A DNA stretch of 64,000 nucleotides from Naumannella halotolerans (GTDB lineage: Bacteria; Actinomycetota; Actinomycetes; Propionibacteriales; Propionibacteriaceae). Where the stretch lies: the NCBI RefSeq assembly GCF_004364645.1, contig NZ_SOAW01000001.1, positions 682,001-746,000 of the forward strand, given 5' to 3'. A model generated the notes under the pieces. The model was not told where the DNA came from. It did no database searches and was given only the letters and a program-made list of their open reading frames with translations. Of this stretch, positions 25,645 to 33,839 are shown in pieces (positions within the stretch are counted from its first letter, which is position 1; each line of letters opens with the position of its first letter). The position numbers were made by a program, and so were the translations under genes.

Positions 25645-25691
25645 GAACGGGTATCGACTTGTGAGAGCAGGCATCGACCTGTCCATCATGG
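25632..25691. repeat. 20-bp tandem repeat over the infC stop codon
   Basis: Units tatcgacctgtgagaacggg, tatcgacttgtgagagcagg and catcgacctgtccatcatgg follow each other. The first holds the infC stop (25642-25644); the second repeats it; the third is diverged at its 3' end. Confidence 0.75.
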
Positions 25692-25789
25692 ATCGATCCG
25701 AGCAATCGGAACCGATCTGACCACCAGTGCTGATCAGCCGATCGGCGCAAGGCCGGGACCACCGGTCGAGCAAGCTTGAGGAGGGGCCA

Positions 25790-25984
25790 ATGCCCAAGAT
25801 GAAGACGCACTCCGGTGCGAAGAAGCGGTTCCGGATCACCGGTTCGGGCAAGGTCATGCACCGCAAGGCCGGCAAGATGCACCTGAACGAGCACAAGCCC
25901 AGCACCCGCACCCGCCGTCTGGACGGCGATGCCGTGCTGACCAAGGGCGATGCGAAGACCGCCAAGAAGTTGCTCGGCAAGTGA
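25790..25984 (+). CDS. rpmI: 50S ribosomal protein L35
   Basis: A 64-residue ribosomal protein of the large subunit. The start [20 protein letters not shown] and the internal [12 protein letters not shown] are the L35 signature. ATG at 25790 is preceded by GAGGAGGGG. Second gene of the infC-rpmI-rplT block. Confidence 0.97.
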   Translation: MPKMKTHSGAKKRFRITGSGKVMHRKAGKMHLNEHKPSTRTRRLDGDAVLTKGDAKTAKKLLGK

Positions 25985-26113
25985 GCCCCGTCCCGGCCAC
26001 CCGGTCGGGTCCCGGACCTGCCAGCCAGGTCGCGCGCCCTCGCGGCGCACACCACCACCGTTTCGGTGCTCATCGGGTGTGAGCGAGCACCACATCGCAA
26101 GGAGAAGATCGAC

Positions 26114-26482
26114 ATGGCACGCGTCAAGCGTTCCGTCAACGCGCACAAGAAGCGCCGGGAAATTCTGGATCAGGCATCGGGCTACCGCGGTCAGCGTTCG
26201 CGTCTGTACCGCAAGGCCAAGGAGCAGATCCTCCACTCCAACGTCTACGCCTACCGGGACCGCCGGGCCAAGAAGGGCGACTTCCGCAAGCTGTGGATCC
26301 AGCGGATCAACGCTGCGGTTCGCGCCGAGGGACTGACCTACAACCGGTTCATCGCCGGTCTGAAGGCCGCCGAGGTCGAGGTCGACCGGAAGATCCTGGC
26401 CGATCTGGCCGTCACCGACCCGAAGGCGTTCTCCGCCCTGGTCGCGGTCGCCAAGGCCAACCAGCAGGTGTCTGCTGCCTGA
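26114..26482 (+). CDS. rplT: 50S ribosomal protein L20
   Basis: A 122-residue protein needed early in 50S assembly; it binds 23S rRNA and, in other bacteria, its own operon leader. Signature segments are [51 protein letters not shown] and [22 protein letters not shown] at 26114 has AAGGAGAAG upstream. The following rRNA methyltransferase frame begins within or just after its stop. Confidence 0.98.
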   Translation: MARVKRSVNAHKKRREILDQASGYRGQRSRLYRKAKEQILHSNVYAYRDRRAKKGDFRKLWIQRINAAVRAEGLTYNRFIAGLKAAEVEVDRKILADLAVTDPKAFSALVAVAKANQQVSAA

Positions 26483-26555
26483 GCGCGCGCGCTCCGACAA
26501 CTCCTCCGGGCCGATCCGGGCTGCCAGCACTGGTCAGCTCCGGTCGGCCCGGAAG

Positions 26556-27299
26556 TTGTTGCAGCGCAAACAACGCCTGGCCCGTGGGCAGTTCCTGGTG
26601 GAGGGACCGCAGGCGGTACGCGAAGCACTGGCCGCCGGACTGGTCGACACGGTCTTCGTCACCGAGGCCGCCGCGCAGCGCCATCCCGAACTCGTGGTCG
26701 ACGACAGTTACCTGCTCGCCGCCGAACAGTTGCAGACGCTGGCCGACACCGACAGCCCGCAGGGCATCGTGGCGATCGCCAGGGCCGACGAGGTGAGCCT
26801 GGACCGGGCACTGGGGGAGGCGCCGCAGTTGGTCGTCATCTGCGCCCAGATCCGCGATCCGGGCAATGCGGGTACGGTCATCCGCTGCGCCGACGCCTTC
26901 GGGGCCGACGCGGTCGTGCTGACCGAATCTTCGGTGGAGCTGACCAATCCGAAGGTCGTCCGGGCCAGTGTGGGCAGCCTCTTCCATCTGCCGATCGTCA
27001 CCGGCATCGACCTGGCCCGGGCCGTCGACGCCTGCCGTACCCGTGGGATGCAGATCCTCGCCGCCGACGGCGGATCGGCCGACCGGCTGGACCTGCTGCA
27101 GGCCAGCGGTGAGCTCGCCGCCCCGACCGCCTGGATCCTCGGCAACGAGGCCTGGGGGTTGCGGGCCGAGGCCGCGGCCCTGGCCGACAGATCCGTCGGC
27201 ATCCCGATCTGGGGCCGCGCCGAGAGCCTGAACCTCGCGACCGCGGCCTCGGTCTGTCTCTACCAGAGTGCGGCTGCCCAGCGAGCCGCTCACGACTGA
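26556..27299 (+). CDS. TrmH/SpoU family 23S rRNA 2'-O-methyltransferase
   Basis: A knotted (SPOUT) S-adenosylmethionine-dependent RNA methyltransferase with an N-terminal L30e-like substrate-binding domain. Visible motifs are QFLVEGPQAVREAL (family start), IRDPGNAGTVIRCADAFGAD (motif 1 with Asn and Arg), ILGNEAWGL (motif 2) and IPIWGRAESLNLATAASVCLY (motif 3). The start is uncertain. TTG at 26556 is the first standard codon, but family similarity (SARKLLQRKQR) begins upstream of it, and no ATG, GTG or TTG is in frame before rplT. CTG at 26475, which would overlap rplT, is one option. Confidence 0.85.
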   Translation: MLQRKQRLARGQFLVEGPQAVREALAAGLVDTVFVTEAAAQRHPELVVDDSYLLAAEQLQTLADTDSPQGIVAIARADEVSLDRALGEAPQLVVICAQIRDPGNAGTVIRCADAFGADAVVLTESSVELTNPKVVRASVGSLFHLPIVTGIDLARAVDACRTRGMQILAADGGSADRLDLLQASGELAAPTAWILGNEAWGLRAEAAALADRSVGIPIWGRAESLNLATAASVCLYQSAAAQRAAHD

Positions 27300-27308
27300 C
27301 CTCCTGCG

Positions 27309-27366
27309 CCGGGCCCCGCGGTCTGAACCGGGCCCCGCGGTTTGCGCCGGGCCCCCGCGGTCTGAG
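27309..27366. repeat. G+C-rich tandem repeats, 19-20 bp x3
   Basis: Three head-to-tail copies of ccgggccccgcggtctgaa and close variants follow the methyltransferase gene. A second pair, ttcacggcggcggac/ttccacggcggcggac, lies just downstream (about 27390-27420). No gene is visible in 27300-27811. Confidence 0.75.
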
Positions 27367-27430
27367 CCGACCTTCACGGGGGCGCGCCTTCACGGCGGCG
27401 GACTTCCACGGCGGCGGACCTCCTTCTCCC

Positions 27431-27515
27431 TCGTCCGTACCCCTCCGTCTCTGTTCCGCAGCATTTGCGCTCATCCGGGTCGGATGGGTGCGTTTGCTGC
27501 GGAACGGATGGGGCG
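27431..27515. repeat. Palindromic repeat element, copy A
   Basis: A 53-bp imperfect palindrome (27453-27505) with 25-nt arms GTTCCGCAGCATTTGCGC.../...GCGTTTGCTGCGGAAC, loop GGT, inside a direct repeat of about 85 bp that also includes the flank tcgtccgtacccc and the 3' flank ggatg. The arms tolerate only five differences, three of which are G-U compatible. Confidence 0.9.
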
Positions 27516-27539
27516 TGTGGGCGTACCTGTGGTCGTTCT

Positions 27540-27624
27540 TCGTCCGTACCCCTTCGCGTCTGTTCCGCAGGATTTGCGCTCATCCGGGTCGAATGGGTGC
27601 GTTTGCTGCGGAACGGATGAGGCG
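27540..27624. repeat. Palindromic repeat element, copy B
   Basis: Second copy of the same element; core palindrome 27562-27614 (53 bp), flanks as in copy A. The two copies differ at a few positions only and are offset by 109 bp. Confidence 0.9.
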
Positions 27625-27811
27625 CGCAGCGTCGTCGCCCTGATGGTGAACCCGGTCCTGTGCCGAACCTGTGGGTGACATAGCTGACACCACTCGATCC
27701 TTCGGTGCGGCCGATCCGACACCTACGGTCGGAGACCGGGCCTGCTCGCGCCGGATCGGTCGATTCCGGCGCCGTGCCCTTCCCTGAAGATCGAAAGGAG
27801 CACACCACACC

Positions 27812-28903
27812 TTGGACGAGATCCTCGCTGTCGCACTGCCGATCGGCATTACCGTGCTGGTCGGCGCGCTCGGAGCCGTTGCCGTCACCCTGCTCTCCGG
27901 AGCGGTGATCAAGATGGCCAGTCGCCGGCCGAGAATCCAACAGGTGTTGCGGCGCCAACTGCGCTGGCCGGGCGCGACCTTCGCCTTCACCGTGGCCGCC
28001 ACCATCGCCGGTACGGCCAGTGGTGCGATCTCCCTCGCCGGGGATCTCGGGCCGGGCATCCGGCAGACCTTGATCATCTGCTGCATCGCCGCCGGGGCCT
28101 GGTTGCTGACCAGGATCATCGCCGTCATCGGTGACAGCCTGGCCAGTGAGTTCACCACGACCACCAGCAGCGGACAGACCCGGCGGATCCGGACCCAGGT
28201 GATCCTGCTCCGACGGGTGGCGATCGCGGTGGTGGTGATCATCGCCATCGGTGCCGCACTGTTCACCTTCCCCGGTGCCCGGGCCATCGGCACCTCCCTG
28301 CTCGCCTCGGCCGGCCTGGCCTCGGTGATCGCCGGTCTGGCCGCACAATCGGTGCTCGGCAACGTGTTCGCCGGGATGCAACTCGCCTTCTCCGACGCCA
28401 TCCGGGTCGACGATGTGGTCGTCGTGGAGGAGGAATGGGGAACCATCGAGGAGATCACCCTCACCTACGTCGTCGTCCGGATCTGGGACGACCGCCGGCT
28501 GGTGCTGCCGTCCACCTACTTCACCCAGACCCCGTTCACCAACTGGAGCCGGCGTACCCCGATGATCCTCGGCACCGTCGAGTTCGACCTCGACTGGGGT
28601 GTCGACATCGACCGGATGCGCGACGAACTCGACCGGATCCTGGCCGCCTCGAAGCTGTGGGACGGCCGCTCGCAGGGCCTGAACATCACCGAGGCGACCG
28701 GTGGTTGTCTGCGGGTACGGGTGGTGCTCAGCACCGACTCGACCGACAAGGTCTTCGACCTGCGCTGTGAGGTACGCGAGGCGCTCACCAAGTGGCTGCA
28801 GACCGAGCACGCCGACGCCCTGCCGGTGAACCGGCTCACCTTCGCCGATGCCGATCCGCTACGGGTACGCACCAGCGAGCGCGCCGACGTGAGCGTGGGC
28901 TGA
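27812..28903 (+). CDS. MscS-family small-conductance mechanosensitive channel
   Basis: A 363-residue membrane protein: four hydrophobic segments in the first 160 residues, then the pore-lining helix and MscS core (SLLASAGLASVIAGLAAQS, GNVFAGMQLAFSDAIRVDD), the beta domain (VVVEEEWGTIEEITLTYVVV, RLVLPSTYFTQTPFTNWSRR) and a C-terminal alpha/beta domain. It releases solutes on hypo-osmotic shock. It is a smaller MscS-like type rather than MscL. The TTG start at 27812 has AAAGGAG about 11 nt upstream. It stands alone downstream of the repeat region. Confidence 0.88.
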   Translation: MDEILAVALPIGITVLVGALGAVAVTLLSGAVIKMASRRPRIQQVLRRQLRWPGATFAFTVAATIAGTASGAISLAGDLGPGIRQTLIICCIAAGAWLLTRIIAVIGDSLASEFTTTTSSGQTRRIRTQVILLRRVAIAVVVIIAIGAALFTFPGARAIGTSLLASAGLASVIAGLAAQSVLGNVFAGMQLAFSDAIRVDDVVVVEEEWGTIEEITLTYVVVRIWDDRRLVLPSTYFTQTPFTNWSRRTPMILGTVEFDLDWGVDIDRMRDELDRILAASKLWDGRSQGLNITEATGGCLRVRVVLSTDSTDKVFDLRCEVREALTKWLQTEHADALPVNRLTFADADPLRVRTSERADVSVG

Positions 28904-28977
28904 CCGTCTGCCCCGGCCCTGCCGCCTCAACCCATCCGGTCCCGGAAACAGATGGACGGCGCCCGCGGCACGCTGGG

Positions 28978-28983
28978 TATGCT
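28978..28983 (+). promoter_or_regulatory. -10 element upstream of the pheST leader reading frame
   Basis: TATGCT, 6 nt before the GTG of the short reading frame at 28990, in the same spacing as the other leaderless-type starts in this window. Confidence 0.45.
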
Positions 28984-28989
28984 GATCGG

Positions 28990-29076
28990 GTGAACCTCAT
29001 GCGGCGATTCATCCGCCCCCGGCCGGAACAGGGCCGTGGGGGCTGGGTGATGCACGTGGCGGCACCTCTGTCCTGA
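28990..29076 (+). CDS. Possible leader peptide of pheST (28 aa)
   Basis: A short GTG-initiated frame preceded by TATGCT at 6 nt. The encoded peptide begins NLMRRFIRPRPEQ and ends HVAAPLS. It lies 167 nt before pheS with no other gene between, and it would be translated from the 5' end of a leaderless mRNA. It contains a single Phe, so a classical Phe-run attenuator is not supported. The sequence after the stop contains GGTCCGGACC and G+C-rich segments that could fold. A regulatory leader peptide is plausible but unproven. Confidence 0.4.
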   Translation: MNLMRRFIRPRPEQGRGGWVMHVAAPLS

Positions 29077-29220
29077 CGGTCCGGACCCGGCCGGGGGAGC
29101 GCCCACCGCCCCATCCCGAGAGCCGAGGAATTCATGAACCCCCACCCGTCAGCGCCGAACAGGCACAGCAACCGATCTGTCCCTAGACTGTCCCGCGCGG
29201 GTCGTCCGACCCGCAGCAAC

Positions 29221-29240
29221 ACCCCGTCGCCGAACGGGGT
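29221..29240 (+). promoter_or_regulatory. Hairpin immediately before pheS
   Basis: A perfect 7-bp stem (ACCCCGT, loop CGCCGA, ACGGGGT) ends 2 nt before the first ATG of pheS. It could influence ribosome access; there is no T-run, so it is not an obvious terminator. Confidence 0.4.
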
Positions 29241-29242
29241 CG

Positions 29243-30388
29243 ATGATGCAGGGAAGTGAGAAGATCGTGGCCGCCGAAACGGACGAGTCCAACGACGCAC
29301 AGGCGATCCCGGCCGCGCCGGCGCTGGATGAGACGACCGTCAGCGGACTGGTCGAAGCAGCTCTGGCCGCCGTCGCCGAGGCCGCCGACAGTGCCTCGCT
29401 GAAACAGGTACGGATCGACCACACCGGTGAGCGGTCACCGCTCGCCCTGGCCAACCGTGCCATCGGTGGCCTGCCCGGTGCCGAGCGCAAGGACGCCGGC
29501 AAACGGATCGGCCAGGCCCGCGGCCGGGTCAACCAGGCACTGAAGGCGCGCGAGGGCGAGCTGGGCGAGGCCGAACTCGCCCATCGGCTGACCGAGGAGA
29601 CCGTCGACGTCACCTTGCCGGTGAGCTTCGGCCCGGTCGGCGCACCGCATCCGATCACGGCCATGATCGAGCTGATGAGCGACACCTTCCTCTCCATGGG
29701 CTGGGCCGTCGCCGAGGGCCCGGAGGTGGAGACCGAATGGATGAACTTCGACGCCTTGAATCTGCACCCCGATCACCCCGCCCGGGCGGAGTCGGACACC
29801 TTGTTCGTCGCCCCCGCCTCCTCCCATGTGGTGCTGCGGACCCAGACCTCCCCGGTGCAGATCCGTTCGCTGCTGACCCGCGCCCTGCCGGTCTACGTGG
29901 TCTCCCCGGGCAAGGTGTTCCGCGCCGACGAGTACGACGCCACCCATCTGCCGGTCTTCCACCAGATCGAGGGACTGGTGGTTGACGAGGGGATCACCCT
30001 GGGGCACCTGAAGGGCGCCGTGGAACAGTTCGCCCGAGCCCTGTTCGGTGAGATCACCCTGCGGTGGCGGCCGAACTACTTCCCGTTCACCGAGCCGAGT
30101 GTCGAGGTCGACCTCGAATGCTTCGTCTGCCACGGCGAGTCGGTGGGCAATCCCGATCGCCCCTGCCGTACCTGCTCCTCGGAGGGGTGGATCGAGTGGG
30201 GCGGCAGCGGCGTGGTGAACCCGCGGGTACTGGCCGCCGCCGGGGTGGACACCGATCGGTACACCGGTTTCGCCTTCGGCATCGGTGTCGAGCGGGCGTT
30301 GATGTTCCGCAACGGCGTGAAGGACATGCGCGACATGAGTGACGGTGATGTGCGGTTCAGCCGCGCCCTGATGGGAGATGCACGATGA
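29243..30388 (+). CDS. pheS: Phenylalanyl-tRNA synthetase alpha subunit
   Basis: A 381-residue class II synthetase subunit; with PheT it forms an alpha2beta2 enzyme that charges tRNA-Phe. The N-terminal coiled coil is followed by the catalytic core: motif 2-like VFRADEYDATHLPVFHQIEG and FPFTEPSVEVDLEC, and motif 3 GFAFGIGVERALMF. An additional CHGES...CRTC cysteine pattern is visible in the insertion before motif 3. ATG at 29243 is used; GTG at 29267 is a possible alternative start. It overlaps pheT by ATGA. Confidence 0.97.
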   Translation: MMQGSEKIVAAETDESNDAQAIPAAPALDETTVSGLVEAALAAVAEAADSASLKQVRIDHTGERSPLALANRAIGGLPGAERKDAGKRIGQARGRVNQALKAREGELGEAELAHRLTEETVDVTLPVSFGPVGAPHPITAMIELMSDTFLSMGWAVAEGPEVETEWMNFDALNLHPDHPARAESDTLFVAPASSHVVLRTQTSPVQIRSLLTRALPVYVVSPGKVFRADEYDATHLPVFHQIEGLVVDEGITLGHLKGAVEQFARALFGEITLRWRPNYFPFTEPSVEVDLECFVCHGESVGNPDRPCRTCSSEGWIEWGGSGVVNPRVLAAAGVDTDRYTGFAFGIGVERALMFRNGVKDMRDMSDGDVRFSRALMGDAR

Positions 30389-32895
30389 GGGCCCCGATCG
30401 GCTGGTTGGCCGAGTACGCAGCACTGGGTGATGATCTCGATCCGGTGACGCTGCGCGAGCAGTTGATCAACATCGGGTTGGAGGTCGAGCGGATCGACTC
30501 CGCCGGTGCCGATGTCAGCGGGCCGGTGGTGATCGGCAAGGTGGTCTCCTTCGAGGCCGAGCCGCAGAAGAACGGCAAGACCATCCGCTGGTGTGCCGTC
30601 GACGTCGGTGAGTACAACCAGACCTCGGAGATCACCGACGGTGGACCACGGGGCATCGTCTGCGGCGCGAGCAACTTCGCCGAAGGGGACCTCGTGGCAG
30701 TGGCGCTGCCCGGCGCGGTGCTGCCCGGCGATTTCGCGATCTCGGCCCGCAAGACCTACGGCCACGTCTCCGACGGCATGATCTGCTCGGCCCGCGAGCT
30801 GGGTCTGGGCGATGAGCACGACGGGATCCTGGTCCTGTCCCCGGTCGATGATCATGGCAATCCCCGCGAGCTCGGTACGCCGGTGGTCGATGCCCTCGGA
30901 CTCCGCGAGGACGTGCTGGACATCGCCGTCACCCCCGACATGAGCTACTGCCTGTCGATCCGCGGGATCGCCCGGGAGTCGGCGCTGGCGAATTCGGTGG
31001 CCTTCACCGATCCGGCCGCCGAGGCGTTGCCCGCGCCGATCGCCGAGGGACAGTCGGTGGAGCTGCAGACACCGAAGGCGCCGCTCTACACGATGCTGAG
31101 CATCAGCGGAGTGGACCCGAGCCGTCCGAGCCCGCAGTTCATCACTCGCCGGCTGCAACTGGCCGGGGTACGCCCGATCTCGCTGATCGTCGATGTCACC
31201 AACTACGTGATGTTGGAGATCGGCGTACCGCTGCACGCCTTCGCCACCGATCGGGTGCAGGGCGGGATCGTCGTCCGGGAGGCGACCGAGGGGGAGACCC
31301 TGGTCACCCTCGACGACAAGCGGCGCACACTCGCCGCGGGCGACCTGCTGATCACCGACGACTCCGGCCCGATCGGGCTGGCCGGGGTGATGGGCGGTGC
31401 CAGCACCGAGATCGACGAGACCACCACCGAGGTGTTGTTGGAGGCGGCCTGGTTCGACCCGATCCAGATCGGTCGTACCTCACGACGCCTGAAACTGGTC
31501 TCCGAGGCGTCCAAGCGATTCGAACGGACCGTCGATCCGCGCGCCACCTATGCCGCGGCCGCACGTGCGGCCGAGTTGCTGACCCGCTACGGCGGCGGCA
31601 CGGTCACCGGGACGACGATCGTCGGCCGGGCGCCGGAATCGCCACGACAGACGATGGATCCGCAGCTGCCCTCCCGGGTGCTCGGTGCCAAGATCGACGA
31701 CCAGTGGGTGATCGACACCCTCACCGCCAGCGGGGTCGAGGTGACCGTCGGTGAGACGGGTCTGCAACTGCGGCCGCCGAGCTGGCGCCCCGACCTGGTC
31801 GACCCCTTCGACTACGTCGAAGAGGTCGGTGCGAAGTGGGGCGTCAACGACAAGATCGCCTCGGTCGTACCGCGGGCTCCCGGTGGACACGGGCTCAGTC
31901 CGGTGCAGCGGGCCCGGCGGGCGGTGAACCGGGCCGCCACCGCCGCGGGCTTCGTCGAGGTGTTGTCGTTCCCGTTCACCTCGGCCGCCGATCTGGACAA
32001 GCTCGGGATCGCCGCCGATGATCAACGACGTGACCAGGTCAGCTTGCTGAACCCGCTGTCGGAGCTGCAGGACAAGCTCCGGACCACGGTGCTGCCGGGG
32101 TTGTTCGCCGCCGTGGCGAAGAACACCTCCCGCAGCCAGGACGACCTCGCCCTGTTCGAGTTCGGCTCGGTCTACTTCGGTGCCCAGCGTCCGGATGCGC
32201 CCACCCCGGGAGTGCTGGACCGCCCAACCGATGCCGAACTGCTCGCCCTGGATGCGGCACTGCCGCGCCAGCCATGGCATTTCGGTGCCGTGCTCACCGG
32301 GCTCTGGCAGCCGAAGGGCTGGGACAACCCGGCGAAACCGGCCGGCTGGCAGCAGGCGCTGGCGCTGGTCGACGTGGTTGCCGCCTCGCTCGGGCTGCGG
32401 GTCACCCGACGCGCTGCTGAGTACGCACCCTGGCACCCGGGTCGGTGCGCGGCGATCTCGGTCGGCGACACGCTCATCGGGTACGCCGGTGAGCTGCATC
32501 CGAAGGTGGTCCAGGCGTTCGGGTTGCCTGAACGCACCGCTGCCGTGGAACTCGACTTCGATGCCCTGATCGCGCTGGTGCCCGGTCCCGGACAGGTGCC
32601 GCTGATCTCGCCGTACCCGGTGGTGAAGGAGGATGTCGCCCTGGTCGTCGACGAGGCGGTTCCGGTCGCCGATGTCGAACAGGCGCTGGTCCAGGGTGCC
32701 GGTGAGCTGCTGGAGAGCGTCCGGTTGTTCGACATCTACCGCTCCGAGCAGCTCGGCGAGCAGAAGAAGTCGCTGGCCTACTCCCTGCGGTTCCGGGCTG
32801 CCGACCGTACCCTCACCGAGGCAGAGGCCTCGACGGCACGCGATGCCGCGGTGCAGGCGGCTGCCGAGCGGTACGGAGCCGTGCAGCGCGCCTGA
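30385..32895 (+). CDS. pheT: Phenylalanyl-tRNA synthetase beta subunit
   Basis: An 836-residue subunit with the usual domain order: N-terminal B1, tRNA-binding OB domain (about 40-155; GIVCGASNF and the CSARELGLGDEH segment), B3/B4 editing domain, B5 (about 400-475), catalytic-like core, and the anticodon-binding ferredoxin-fold domain ending SLAYSLRFRAADRTLTEAEA. Length is standard. ATG at 30385 overlaps the pheS stop as ATGA. The stop is followed directly by the convergent amidohydrolase stop. Confidence 0.97.
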   Translation: MRAPIGWLAEYAALGDDLDPVTLREQLINIGLEVERIDSAGADVSGPVVIGKVVSFEAEPQKNGKTIRWCAVDVGEYNQTSEITDGGPRGIVCGASNFAEGDLVAVALPGAVLPGDFAISARKTYGHVSDGMICSARELGLGDEHDGILVLSPVDDHGNPRELGTPVVDALGLREDVLDIAVTPDMSYCLSIRGIARESALANSVAFTDPAAEALPAPIAEGQSVELQTPKAPLYTMLSISGVDPSRPSPQFITRRLQLAGVRPISLIVDVTNYVMLEIGVPLHAFATDRVQGGIVVREATEGETLVTLDDKRRTLAAGDLLITDDSGPIGLAGVMGGASTEIDETTTEVLLEAAWFDPIQIGRTSRRLKLVSEASKRFERTVDPRATYAAAARAAELLTRYGGGTVTGTTIVGRAPESPRQTMDPQLPSRVLGAKIDDQWVIDTLTASGVEVTVGETGLQLRPPSWRPDLVDPFDYVEEVGAKWGVNDKIASVVPRAPGGHGLSPVQRARRAVNRAATAAGFVEVLSFPFTSAADLDKLGIAADDQRRDQVSLLNPLSELQDKLRTTVLPGLFAAVAKNTSRSQDDLALFEFGSVYFGAQRPDAPTPGVLDRPTDAELLALDAALPRQPWHFGAVLTGLWQPKGWDNPAKPAGWQQALALVDVVAASLGLRVTRRAAEYAPWHPGRCAAISVGDTLIGYAGELHPKVVQAFGLPERTAAVELDFDALIALVPGPGQVPLISPYPVVKEDVALVVDEAVPVADVEQALVQGAGELLESVRLFDIYRSEQLGEQKKSLAYSLRFRAADRTLTEAEASTARDAAVQAAAERYGAVQRA

Positions 32896-33801
32896 TCATC
32901 CGACGCCCCGGTCGGTGAGTCCGAGCAGCCGGGCGCCGTTGTTCCACAGCACATCGCGCAGCCAGTCCTCACCGGGGCTGAGGCGTTGCAGCACCTCGAT
33001 CTGGTGGGCGTAGGGGTAGGGGATGTTCGGGAAGTCGGTGCCGAGCACGACCTTGTCCTGCAGTGCGGCCAGCCGCTCGACATAACCCGGCGGCATCGGC
33101 CAGGCCGATTCGGTGAAGTCGGTGCCGACCATCGTGGTGTCGAGGTGGACCCGGGCGAACTGCTCGGCCAGGTCGGCGAAGGCGTCGTACTCGGGTAGGC
33201 CGGCATGGGCCACGACGAGGGTCAGTTCCGGCCAGCGCTGGAGCACCGCGCGTACCCGTTCGACGCCGGTGTACGGGCCGGGTTCGGGGCCCGATCCGGC
33301 ATGGATCACCACCGGGACGCCACTGTCGCTCAGCAGTCGCCAGGCGTCGTCCAGCAATGGGTCGGTGGGGGAGTAGGCGCCGACCTGCACATGCAGTTTG
33401 AAGACCCGCGCCCCGGATTCCAGGGCTCGGGCGACGTAGTCGGTGACGCCGGGTTCGGGGTACAGGGTTGCGGAGTGGACGGCGTCGGGGACGCGGTCGG
33501 CGAACTCGGCACACCACTGGTTGAGCCAGGTCGCCATCCCGGGTTTGTGCGGGTAGGTCAGGGACGGGATGGCGCGTAGCCCGAGGCTGCGCAGGATCTG
33601 CAGCCGTTCCTCCTCGGGCAGTCGGTAGGTGATCGGCCAGCGTCCACCCGGTGTCTGCACCGCGTCGAAGTAGGCCCACACCTTGCGCAGCATCGGTTCG
33701 GGCAGGAAGTGGACATGGATGTCGGCCAGTCCGGGGATCCCCAGGTCACGCCACAGGTCGGGTACTTGCTCATCGGTGAGAGGCACGACGCGATGATAAT
33801 C
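32896..33801 (-). CDS. Amidohydrolase family protein (amidohydrolase 2 fold)
   Basis: A TIM-barrel metal-dependent hydrolase or decarboxylase, about 301 residues from this start. Metal ligands are visible: DIHVHF near the N-terminus, VVIHAG in the middle, VAHAG and a C-terminal GTDFPN. Substrate unknown; relatives act on cyclic amides or decarboxylate aromatic acids. The start is either ATG at 33813 or ATG at 33801; both lie next to or within the palindrome shared with argC. Convergent with pheT and divergent from argC. Confidence 0.8.
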   Translation of the reverse strand, partial: DYHRVVPLTDEQVPDLWRDLGIPGLADIHVHFLPEPMLRKVWAYFDAVQTPGGRWPITYRLPEEERLQILRSLGLRAIPSLTYPHKPGMATWLNQWCAEFADRVPDAVHSATLYPEPGVTDYVARALESGARVFKLHVQVGAYSPTDPLLDDAWRLLSDSGVPVVIHAGSGPEPGPYTGVERVRAVLQRWPELTLVVAHAGLPEYDAFADLAEQFARVHLDTTMVGTDFTESAWPMPPGYVERLAALQDKVVLGTDFPNIPYPYAHQIEVLQRLSPGEDWLRDVLWNNGARLLGLTDRGVG

Positions 33802-33821
33802 CATGGAATACATATTCCATG
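33802..33821. promoter_or_regulatory. ARG-box-like palindrome at the argC promoter
   Basis: CATGGAATA-CA-TATTCCATG is a perfect 20-bp palindrome. Its 18-bp core ATGGAATACATATTCCAT closely resembles known ArgR operators (T-x-GAAT-N4-ATTC-x-A type). It lies just upstream of CATACT (33827-33832), the likely -10 for argC, so bound ArgR would block RNA polymerase. The argR gene is in the operon that follows. Confidence 0.7.
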
Positions 33822-33839
33822 TGTGGCATACTCATGGCC

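Noticed and set aside
27431-27624. CRISPR array
   Set aside because: Only two repeats, each palindromic over its whole length; no regular spacers or cas genes.
29077-29242. T-box riboswitch before pheS
   Set aside because: No T-box core sequence or specifier arrangement could be seen.
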